This document shows positions 33,978 through 42,300 of a stretch of 64,000 nucleotides of DNA, in pieces. Position 1 is the first letter of the stretch; each line of letters opens with the position of its first letter. The notes under the pieces were generated by a model. The model did not search any database and was not told where the DNA came from. It saw only the letters and a list, made by a program, of their open reading frames with translations. Origin of the DNA: an uncultured Lentisphaerota bacterium (GTDB taxonomy: Bacteria; Verrucomicrobiota; Kiritimatiellia; CAIQIC01); assembly GCA_903889245.1 (NCBI GenBank), contig CAISWQ010000119.1, positions 1 to 64,000 on the forward strand. The letters are read 5' to 3'. The translations under genes and the position numbers were made by a program.

Positions 33978-34895
33978 TCACTTCGCGATGAAGCCGTGCT
34001 GGCGCAGCCACGCTTCGAGCAGCGTGGGCCAGTGATCGGTGACCGGCAGCTTGCGATCCTTCATGCCGAAACCGTGCGGGCCGTCCTCGAAGATATGCAA
34101 CTCCGCCGGCACGCCGGCTTTCTTCAGCGCCAGGTACATCCGCACGCTGTTCTCGGCCTTCACGGTCTTGTCGTTGGCGCCGGTGACGAGGAAGGTCGGG
34201 GGCGCGTTCGTCGGCACCTGCAATTCGCAGGAATAGTAGGCGGCCAGCTTGGGGTCCACGGGATCGCCGATCAGGTTTCTCTGCGAACCGCCGTGGCACA
34301 GATTGGTGTCGTTCATGTTGATCACGGCATAGACCGGCACGGAGAAATCCGGGCGCGAGCTCTGGCGCGCGATGGGATCGGCGGCGTCGGGCTGGCCGGC
34401 ATCGAAGTGTACGGTCATGGTCGCGGCGAGGTGGCCGCCGGCGGAGAAGCCGATGATGCCGAGCTTCTGTGGATTGACGCCCCACTCGCCGGCGCGCGCG
34501 CGGATCAGGCGCAGCGCGCGGCTGGCATCGGCCGAGGGCGCGGTGTGGTCATAGAGGCGTTGCTGGCCCATGACCGGCCGGCGGTAGCGCAGCACGAACG
34601 CGGCGACGCCGCGCGCGTTGAACCAGCGCGCGATGTCATAGCCCTCGTAGGTGTACATGCAGTTCAGGTAGCCGCCGCCGGGGCAGACGAGCACGCCGCT
34701 GCCGTTGGCCTGCTCCTTCGGCGGCAGGAACAGCGTCAGGGTGGGGCGGATGAGCGTTTCATCGGTGACCTTCAGTTGCTGCCATTTTTCCGCGCCGGGC
34801 GCGAGGCCGGGCCAGAGCTGAAGGACATCGTTCGTCTCCGCGCGCGCGAGCATCGCGCCGAGCGCCAACAGCACCAGCCCAAGTTTTAGTTTCAT
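33978..34895 (-). CDS. Exported alpha/beta-hydrolase (esterase, BD-FAE/acetylxylan-esterase like)
   Basis: A 305-residue serine hydrolase with a clear signal peptide (KLKLGLVLLALGAMLARAE). The oxyanion-hole region is LVCPGGGYLNC, the nucleophile elbow is IIGFSAGGHLA, and the late Asp (VTGANDKTV) and His (DGPHGFGMKD) complete the triad. Proteins of this layout are common in Planctomycetes and Verrucomicrobia and act on acetylated or feruloylated sugars. The substrate is unknown. It lies 33 nt downstream of the RidA-like gene on the same strand. Confidence 0.87.
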   Translation of the reverse strand: MKLKLGLVLLALGAMLARAETNDVLQLWPGLAPGAEKWQQLKVTDETLIRPTLTLFLPPKEQANGSGVLVCPGGGYLNCMYTYEGYDIARWFNARGVAAFVLRYRRPVMGQQRLYDHTAPSADASRALRLIRARAGEWGVNPQKLGIIGFSAGGHLAATMTVHFDAGQPDAADPIARQSSRPDFSVPVYAVINMNDTNLCHGGSQRNLIGDPVDPKLAAYYSCELQVPTNAPPTFLVTGANDKTVKAENSVRMYLALKKAGVPAELHIFEDGPHGFGMKDRKLPVTDHWPTLLEAWLRQHGFIAK

Positions 34896-34909
34896 ATGCG
34901 CTCCATCGG

Positions 34910-34926
34910 TTTTCCAAGCCTTGGAA
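34910..34926. repeat. Single palindrome copy in a 33-nt gap
   Basis: GTTTTCCAAGCCTTGGAAC occupies most of the gap between the RidA-like gene stop and the esterase start. It is the only clearly solitary intergenic copy in the window. Confidence 0.8.
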
Positions 34927-34928
34927 CA

Positions 34929-36008
34929 TCAGGCGGGGACGATGGCGTCGAGCTCGAGCTCGAAGAGCAGGTCGTCGCGGCAGACGGTGGCGTGCGCCGG
35001 GGCCATCGGGAACTCGGCGATGCCGCGGGCGCGCAGGCAGGCGTTGAACTGCGGCAGATCGGCGATGTTGTGGAAGTAGCCGACGGCGCGGACGGTGTCG
35101 GCCCAGCCCATGCCGCGCGATTTGAGGATGGCCTCGACCACGTCGAGCGTGAGGTGGATCTGCTTGATCACGTCGTCTTGATAAAGGGTCTGGCCGCCGG
35201 GCTCAATGCTGGCGGTGCCGGAGATGATGAGGTCGCGGCGGTCGGGGAAGCCGAGTTCCACCGCGCGGGCGAAGGAACTGCGATAGTTGGTCGCGGGGCA
35301 CTGCAAGGGCGATTGGACCTCTTGGATGCTCACCTGGTTGTGCCGCGGTTTGATCGCCAGCGCGCCGGCGGCGAGCGCCGCGCCCGCCGGGTTGCTCGCG
35401 CCGATGCCGGTACTCGCAGGCACGAGGTGCTCAAAGACGCCGCGCTCGTTGAAGAAGTCGGTGCGGCCCTTGTTGAACACGTCGTACCAGTCCAGCAGCT
35501 TGTCGAGGAAGAACCAGGTGCGGACGACGTGCAGGAAATTCATGCCGGCCTTCTGCACGCCGGCCTCGAGGCGCTCGAAGCAGGAGCGGGTCTGCGCGTA
35601 GCGGTCGGCCTTGAGATCGAGCGGCAGGATGCCGGCGAGCAGGCAGTAGTCGGCGTCGGCATCGGACCAGGTGCTGCCGACGACGCCGTTTTCCAGGTGG
35701 ATGCGCTTGACGGGCACGCCATCGAGCAGGAAGGCTTGGATGCCGGCGACGTGGCTCCCGGAGCAGACATCGCCCTGGACCCAGAGCAGCGGCCAACCCG
35801 CGGCCATCTTGGCCCTGGCGGCGTCGTGGAAGCCGCAGCCGCCGAAGACGAGCTGCGCGGCGACGTTGCCGGAGGCGGGCGGGAAATCGTCGAAGATGGA
35901 AAGCGGATCGGTGCCATCATGGCGGCCGGTGATATAGCGTACCAGTCCCCCGCCGCGTTCGAGGGTCACAACATCGCCATCGGGGGCGTGCTGCCGGATG
36001 ATCTTCAT
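34929..36008 (-). CDS. RidA/YjgF-superfamily protein, chorismatase-like
   Basis: A 359-residue protein with a YjgF-type C-terminal half. TRSCFERLEAGVQKAGMNFL and VVRTWFFLDKLLDWYDVFNK resemble the chorismatase/FkbO branch of the RidA superfamily more than small RidA enamine deaminases. ISGTASIEPGG in the C-terminal part is another RidA-like block. A cytoplasmic enzyme is likely; there is no signal peptide. The start overlaps the cytochrome gene stop as ATGA. Its substrate is unknown and chorismate is only a possibility suggested by similarity. Confidence 0.7.
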   Translation of the reverse strand: MKIIRQHAPDGDVVTLERGGGLVRYITGRHDGTDPLSIFDDFPPASGNVAAQLVFGGCGFHDAARAKMAAGWPLLWVQGDVCSGSHVAGIQAFLLDGVPVKRIHLENGVVGSTWSDADADYCLLAGILPLDLKADRYAQTRSCFERLEAGVQKAGMNFLHVVRTWFFLDKLLDWYDVFNKGRTDFFNERGVFEHLVPASTGIGASNPAGAALAAGALAIKPRHNQVSIQEVQSPLQCPATNYRSSFARAVELGFPDRRDLIISGTASIEPGGQTLYQDDVIKQIHLTLDVVEAILKSRGMGWADTVRAVGYFHNIADLPQFNACLRARGIAEFPMAPAHATVCRDDLLFELELDAIVPA

Positions 36009-37852
36009 AGGGAGAGGATGTAGGCGATCAGGTCGTCCAGTTCGGCGGGCGTCAGTTTGGAGGTGACGCCGTGCTTGTCCTGCGGATTGCAGGTGGTCAG
36101 CACGTCCTTCATGGTGTAGGCGCGGCCGTCAAAGAGATAGGGCGCGGTGCGCCAGCACTCGATGAGCGAGGGCGTGTCGAACGGCTTGCCCGCGTCGAGG
36201 CCCTTGGCGAGGCCGAGGTCATATTCCTGCAAGTCGGTGAACAGCGGGCCGGGATGGCACTTGGCGCAGCCGGCGCTCTTGAAAATTTTCTCGCCGCGTT
36301 TCGCCGCCGGGCCGAGCTTGCCGTTGACGAGGAAGGGGCTGGGGACCGGCTTCATCGTCTTGAGATAGTCGTCAATCGCCTGCGCGTCCTCGTCCGGGCG
36401 CACGGCGAACTGGATGAACTTGAGGCCGGCGCGCACCGCGGCCTCCGCGCCCTCGCGCACGCCGAGGCTCATCGAGGGCGGCGTGGCGTGGGTCAGCAGC
36501 ATGTTCTTGGTGTTCTTCGGGTTCCCGATGCCGTCGTTGAGCAGGTCCCAATTGAGCGCGTCGGCGCGGTCATCGGGATGGCACGTGGTGCAGCTTTGCC
36601 ACTGCTGGAAGCAGAAGTGCGCGTCGTTGAAATGCATCTCGCCCTTGCGCGCCTTGGTCTGCGCCGCGCGCGCGCCAAGTTCCACGACGCGCGCCGGGTG
36701 CGCCACCGCCGGGTCCAGCTTCACCACGGCGAGATCGTCGGTGAAATATTGCGCGACCACCGCCTCGTTGCCCACGACCGCCAGCCCGCGCGGGCCGTTG
36801 CCGCCGAGCTTGATGCGCCGCCGCAGGTCCACGAGGAAGCTCAAGTCGTTCGGGATATCGTCGAGCGTGGACGAAACGTTCGAGACCTTCTTGCCGGCGG
36901 CGATGGCCTCGATCTTCGCGTGCACGCCGGCGCGGTCGAGCACGCTGACCTCGTGCGTGCCGGCGTGCGCCACGCACAGCCAGCGGCCGTCGGCGGTGAG
37001 GGCGATGCCCCACGGATTCGCCGCGCCGAGGTCCACGTCGTCGAGCAGCACCGTGGTCAGGAATTTCTTCGCCGTCAGGTCAATGATCGAGAGGCCGGAG
37101 GTGTTCATCCAGCCGCGTTCGAGCTGGGTGGTCGGCAGTTGATAGCGGGAGAGGTTGTGCGTTACGTAGGCGAACCGGCCGTCGGGCGAGATACAAACGC
37201 CGCGCAAGCTGGCCGAGCCGTTGGGCAACGTGATGTTCGCGACGACTTTGCGGGCGGCGGGATCAAGCAGGCTGACTTGCGCGGCCACATAATCGCCACT
37301 GGCCGCCATCGCCGGCAGATGATTGGCGACCACGAGCAGGCGGCCGTCGGGCGTCAGCGCGGCGGCGACCGGTTCGCGCGGGACGGCGATACGGGCGACT
37401 TCCTTCTTGGCGGCGAGGTCGAAGGCCACGACGGCATTGTTGAAGCGGTAGCAGACGAACAGCGTCTGGCCGTCGGAGGTGAGCACCGGCGCCATCGGCG
37501 TGTGACCGGCGGGCAGTTCGAAGGCCTGGCGGCCGCTGGTGAGGTTGAAGGCCAGCACCTGGGCGTCGGGCCCATCGGTGGTGACGAAGAGGAGATTGTT
37601 CTTGGCGTCGCGCGCCAGGCCGGTCGGCGCGACGGGCGTTTTGAACGTGCGCAGCACTTTGCCGGCGGCAAGATCCACCTCGACGACGCGGTTGGCGGTG
37701 AACTCGGTGACGAACACGGCGTTCGGCGCACCGGCGGGCAGCACGAGGGTGGGGGAGAGATATTGGGGCGCGCCCAAACCGAACCAACCCGCGCCCACCG
37801 GGAGGCCCGCCAAGGCCATTGCCGCCGCCGCACACGCCAGAGTCTGTTTCAT
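36005..37852 (-). CDS. Beta-propeller protein fused to diheme cytochrome c peroxidase-like domain
   Basis: A 615-residue exported protein. The signal peptide (KQTLACAAAAMALAGLPVGAG) fixes the ATG at 37852, preceded by AAGGA. Residues of about 40-400 are a YVTN-type propeller (repeated NRVVEVDLAAGKV, LRGVCISPDGRFAYV and similar blades). Two heme c motifs follow: CTTCH (about 425) and CAKCH (about 527), in a layout like MauG and bacterial cytochrome c peroxidase. It should be periplasmic and move electrons. The partner and substrate are unknown; it is coupled by overlap to the RidA-like gene. Confidence 0.87.
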   Translation of the reverse strand: MKQTLACAAAAMALAGLPVGAGWFGLGAPQYLSPTLVLPAGAPNAVFVTEFTANRVVEVDLAAGKVLRTFKTPVAPTGLARDAKNNLLFVTTDGPDAQVLAFNLTSGRQAFELPAGHTPMAPVLTSDGQTLFVCYRFNNAVVAFDLAAKKEVARIAVPREPVAAALTPDGRLLVVANHLPAMAASGDYVAAQVSLLDPAARKVVANITLPNGSASLRGVCISPDGRFAYVTHNLSRYQLPTTQLERGWMNTSGLSIIDLTAKKFLTTVLLDDVDLGAANPWGIALTADGRWLCVAHAGTHEVSVLDRAGVHAKIEAIAAGKKVSNVSSTLDDIPNDLSFLVDLRRRIKLGGNGPRGLAVVGNEAVVAQYFTDDLAVVKLDPAVAHPARVVELGARAAQTKARKGEMHFNDAHFCFQQWQSCTTCHPDDRADALNWDLLNDGIGNPKNTKNMLLTHATPPSMSLGVREGAEAAVRAGLKFIQFAVRPDEDAQAIDDYLKTMKPVPSPFLVNGKLGPAAKRGEKIFKSAGCAKCHPGPLFTDLQEYDLGLAKGLDAGKPFDTPSLIECWRTAPYLFDGRAYTMKDVLTTCNPQDKHGVTSKLTPAELDDLIAYILSL

Positions 37853-37987
37853 CTCGATTTTCCTTGCCTGTGAGAACGCCGCGCCGCTGGTTTTATTTTT
37901 CTGGCACGCAGAAATATTCATGCTGGCTCTCCTGTTATCGCGATCTTACGCATTGAAGCCGTGTTGGGCGTCATGTGGCGTCTCTTA

Positions 37988-38037
37988 TTTTCCAAACCTT
38001 GGAAAAAAGCAACGCCGATTTTCCAAGTCCCTCGTCC
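37988..38037. repeat. Palindrome copy plus a half-copy (array G)
   Basis: One copy starts at 37988. A second starts 31 bp later at 38019 but only its left arm (TTTTCCAAG) survives, directly before the stop of the terpene-cyclase-fold gene. The right arm may have been lost or never formed. Confidence 0.75.
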
Positions 38038-38038
38038 C

Positions 38039-39115
38039 TCACCGCTGATAGATCGGCATGAAGTGGTAGCGGACCGAGAGCGAGAGGAGCGCGAGCGAGG
38101 TGCTGTAAACCTTGGAGACGGTTTCCTGGTCGCGGCCGACCCACGAGCCGTCGTCCTGCTGCATTTCGAGCATGATCTTCTCGACGGCCTCGCGTGCCTT
38201 CTCTGCGTCCTCGCCGCCGCGTTGGTACATGCCCTGCGCATAATAGTAGGTCCCGTAGAAGAAGAAGCGCGTCTCGCGCTTGAGCGGTTGCTCGTGCAGC
38301 CACGCGACCGTGCCAGTGAGTTCCTCGGCGCTATAGTCGCCGCAGACTTGCAGCGCGAGCAGGCCTTCCGACGCGGTGGAGAAGGTCGGGCCGTGGTCGG
38401 GTTCGTAGGCGAAGGCGCTCTTGAGGTTGGTGAGGCGGCCGCTCCTGCGGTTGCCGCCGTGGTAGCTGCGCTTGATGTAAGCGATCGCGGCGTCAATCGT
38501 GTCCTTCGGCACGTTCAGCCCGGAATTTTTGGCCGCGCGCAGCGCCATCACCTGCCAGACGGTGACGGAGAGGTCGGCGTCGTTCGCGTCGGGCGTATAG
38601 CGCCAGCCGCCCTCGTACTTCGGATTGTGCTTGCGGACCTTTTGCGAGCGCACGATCAGGTCAATCGCCTTCTGGCAGCGGTCGCGGATCAGCGCGTCCT
38701 GCCGGCTATCCACGCCCATGCCGAGCAATTCCGCGAGCATGAGCGTGACGATGCCGTGGCCGTACATGCGCGAGCCGTCATATTTCCCGAAGTAGCCGGT
38801 CGCGTCCTGCCGCTCCGGCGCGAGGATGTAGTCCAAGCCCTTGCGCAGCGCGCGGCCTTCCGCGGTGTCGTCGGTCGCCTGATGCCCGACCGAGGCCAGT
38901 GCGAGCAGCGCCAGGCCGGTCATCACGGTCGCGTTGTCCTTGCTCTTCCGGTCTATCTTGCCGATCGCGCCATCGTCATCCTGTCGCGTCAACAGAAAGT
39001 TGATGCCACGCGCCACGGCGCGGTCCACCGCCGAGGTCGCGTTGAGGCCCGGCCCCGCGGCGCGGGCGGAAAGCAGGCACACTGTCAAAAAAACAAAGGC
39101 GACGGCTTTGAACAT
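38039..39115 (-). CDS. Exported prenyltransferase/squalene-cyclase repeat protein
   Basis: A 358-residue protein with signal peptide (FKAVAFVFLTVCLLSARA) and the alpha/alpha-barrel repeats of the terpene-cyclase fold (GINFLLTRQDDDGAIG, YEGGWRYTPDANDADLSVT, MQQDDGSWVGRDQETVSKVY). The Asp-rich cyclase motif is not complete, so it may be a scaffold, not a cyclase. Such proteins are very common in PVC bacteria beside MoxR and VWA genes, as here. The ATG at 39115 is chosen for the signal peptide; an ATG at 39148 would lengthen the N-terminus by 11 residues. Confidence 0.82.
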   Translation of the reverse strand: MFKAVAFVFLTVCLLSARAAGPGLNATSAVDRAVARGINFLLTRQDDDGAIGKIDRKSKDNATVMTGLALLALASVGHQATDDTAEGRALRKGLDYILAPERQDATGYFGKYDGSRMYGHGIVTLMLAELLGMGVDSRQDALIRDRCQKAIDLIVRSQKVRKHNPKYEGGWRYTPDANDADLSVTVWQVMALRAAKNSGLNVPKDTIDAAIAYIKRSYHGGNRRSGRLTNLKSAFAYEPDHGPTFSTASEGLLALQVCGDYSAEELTGTVAWLHEQPLKRETRFFFYGTYYYAQGMYQRGGEDAEKAREAVEKIMLEMQQDDGSWVGRDQETVSKVYSTSLALLSLSVRYHFMPIYQR

Positions 39116-39159
39116 CGAACGCCGACCCCCCGGCCGTTGATCTCCCATGCGCGCCGGAA

Positions 39160-39393
39160 TCTTCCAAGGATGGGAAACCGGCACCGCTGTTTTTTCCAAG
39201 CCTTGGAAAAATCCCGTGGAAATTTTCCAAGGCTTGGAAACGCGCCACGGGAGGGCGAGCGTACTCGCGAGCCGGAAACCGAGCGGACGGCTCGCCGGTA
39301 GGCTCGCCCTCCCCAAGGAGCCTATGAACATCGCACGCCGCACCACACTCCTTCGATGTTGGATGTTGGCTGTTGGGTGTTCGATGTTTCCGG
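39160..39393. repeat. Composite repeat H: palindrome array, long hairpin, mini-tandem
   Basis: Palindromes start at 39160, 39192 and 39223 (steps 32 and 31). GGGAGGGCGAGCG...CGCTCGCCCTCCC-type arms follow at 39249-39313 with a few mismatches. The end is a GATGTTGGATGTTGG-type mini-tandem (about 39353-39393). The first two parts match the block at 44585-44738 in the same order and orientation. Confidence 0.85.
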
Positions 39394-39399
39394 CCTGCT

Positions 39400-42300
39400 T
39401 CATGGCTGCTTCTCCCGCGCTTTATCCGCGACGGCGCGGAAATAGACCTCGACCATCTCGCGGTACTCGCCGCCCGCGCCCTCGCGCCGCGCCTCGAGCA
39501 GGTCGCGCGCGAGCTTCGGCGGCAGCTTGCCCCAGACGCCGTTGAGCCGCGTCGCCGCATCCGGCAGCTTACCGGCCTCGAGGTTGCCGCCGACCAGCGC
39601 CGCGCCGCCACCCTTGCTCTCGGCCTGCGAAAGCGGCTGCTGGCCCGGCGTCAGGTTCTCGCTGCGCGCGCTGGCCATGCTTTGCGCTTGCGCCTGCGCG
39701 GCCGCGGCCATCGCCTGCGCGGCGGCGCTCTGCGCGGGCGTGGGCTGACCGGGCTGACCTTGCGCGGCCTCGCCGGGGCTGGGCTGCGCGCTGCCGGGCG
39801 GTGGGTGCAGCGCGGCATCGAGGCTATCGAGCGTTCGCGCCATCCACTGCGCCGTCTCCGGCGAGGCACCCGCCAGCGGACTGGGCGCGGCCGGCGCGGC
39901 GGGACTCGCCGGCGCGGGGGGCTGCTGCATCATCGCGTTGAGTTTATCGAGCGGCTGCTGGATCGCGTCGTGCGCGCCCTGCGCCGCCGCGGCGGACTGC
40001 GCCGGCGCGGGCGATTGGGCCATCGCCTGCTGCGCCTGCCCGATTTGCGCCGCGGTCTGCTGCTCCAGTTGCTGGCCAAGCTGTTGCATCTGCTGGCCGG
40101 CATCGTTCTGGCCAAGCCGTTCCTCGTGGCGGCCGGCGCGCTCCAACTCGTTACCGGTCTGCTGCACCGACTGTTGGATTTCCGGTTGCTGCGCCGCGGC
40201 GTTCTGCGTCTGTGCGCGCGCCTGCATCAACTGCTGCGCGAGGCTGCCCGCCTGCTGCGCCAGTTGTTGCGCCTGCTGGCCGGCCTGGTTGGCGTGCTGC
40301 TGCGCGGCCTTCGGGTCGCCGTTCTGCTGCGGCTGCTGCCCCAGCTTTTGCCCCGCCTCCTGCAACGCCTTCGCCGCCTGCTGTAATGGCGCGACCTGGT
40401 CGGCCATCTGCTGCGCGAGCTGCTCCGGTGGCTTGGAGAAATCCTGCGGGACGTTTTGCGCCACCGCGTTCAGCTTCTGCCCGGCGTTGTCGAGGTCGGG
40501 CTTACTGGGCGCGGCTTGCTGGCCTGCCTGCTGCGCAATCGCCGGCACTTCCTGCTGTGCGATCCGTTTGGCCTCGGCGGCGATCCGCTGCGCCTGCTCG
40601 GCGGGCGAGCCGAGCTGCTGCGCCATCTGCTGCTCGCGCGCGGCGTTCTTCTGCAGGTTGGCGGCGGCCTCGCTCATCGTGTCCTTGGCGATGTCGCTCA
40701 ACTCGTGCTGCATCGGCTTGCTCTCCGGCAGCGCCTGCTCCAGCGCCTTGAGCTGCTGCTCCGGCGACATCTGACCGAGGGCCGCGAGCGTCTGCGCCTT
40801 CTGGTATTCGCCGTCGAGGGTCGCCTTCAGCCCGGCGTCCTTCTCCATGGCGCGCAGCGCCTCGCGCGTTTTATCGGGCTGGCCGTCTTCGAGATTCTTG
40901 TAGTGCTCGGCGAGCGCGGCGAGCGTGTTGGCCAGCTTGTGCTGCTGCTCCTCCGCACCCTTGAGCGCGTCCTTTTGCCCCTGCGGCTGCATCGTGTTCG
41001 CCGCCTTCTGGAGCAGGTCGTTCGCGCTGGGCGTCGGCTGGCGCAGCATCGCGCTGGCGTCATCGGCGTCGCGCGCCCGCTCGCGGCCCTCCTCCTTGGC
41101 GAGGTCCTGCTTGTTCGCGTCGCGCCGCAGCGCCGCGCGCACGTCGTCCACGCGCTGGTCGAGCTGCTGCTGGCCGTTGGCCAGTTGCGCGGCCTCGTCG
41201 CGGACCTTCGCGGCGTTATCCGGCTGCGCCGCCTCCTTGGCCTGCGCGCCGGTCGCGTCCTTCATCTGCTTGGCGTGCTTTGCCGCCGCGGCGAGTTGCG
41301 CGCTGATCGGCGGCGCGAGCTTCTCGAGCTCGGCCCGCGCAGCCTCCATCTCCGGCTTGAGCTGCTGCTTGATCTGCGCGACATCGTTGGCCAGCCGGTT
41401 CAGCGGCTCGGCCGCGTTCCGCGTACTCGCCGGATTGTTCACCCGGTCGTGCAGCGCATCATTGACCTTGTGGGCCGGATCACTGTGCGGCAGCTTCTGC
41501 ACCTCCTGCGTTAGCGGCGGCGGCAGTTGCGCGCCCACCATTTTCTCCGGCAGCGCCTCCATCTGCTGTTTGGTCCACTTCCATTCCTGCTCGCGCTGCT
41601 GGCTGGCGGCGGGCGTCTTCGCCTTGTCCCAGCGCTCCTGCGCGGAGAGCTCGCGCAACGCCGGCTCGGTCTGCGCCACCTTGTGGCCGGTATCGAGTTT
41701 GCGGAGGGCCTTTTCCAGTCCGCGCACCGCGTCGAGCGCGTTTGTCGGCTGCTGGTCGTGCACGGCGCGCAGCGCGTCGAGCGCGTCGGCCGCGCGCGCG
41801 GCGTCGCTGGCGAACTGCGCGTCGGCCTGCGGCTTGTGTTCCTCGATCGCGGCGCGGTCCTTGAGCTCGTTGACCGCCGCCTTCCACGCCTCCGGTTGCG
41901 TCGGCTGGTCGCGGCGCTCGATCTGCCGCTTGAGCATGGCGACCGCCTCGGCGGCCTGATCGCCGGTGCTCTGGAGCCACTTGCGCGCGTTCTCCGCGCG
42001 CTGCTCCAGCTCGCGCGCCGCGTTGTGCATCGCGCTGGCGGTACGCGCCACCTGCTCCTGCAACCGGTCGGCCTGGGGCTTGAGCGTCTCGAGATTCGGC
42101 GTGGCGGCGAGCGCGTTCTCCAGGTTCTCGCGGTTGCGCTTCAGCTCGCGCTCCTGCGCCTTGGCCGACTCCGCCGGCCAGCCCCACGTATCCTCGCCCA
42201 ACTGCTTCATCTGTTTCTCGACCTGCTTGAGCTCGTCGGCCGCGACGCTCAACCGCCGCGTGGTCCGCTCGGCCTGCAGCGGGTCGTTGGGCAGCGCGCG

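Noticed and set aside
39324-39545. Small plus-strand ORF with AAGGAG and a signal-like start
   Set aside because: It consists of mini-tandem sequence and then runs antisense into the end of the 1653-residue gene. I see no homologous protein pattern.
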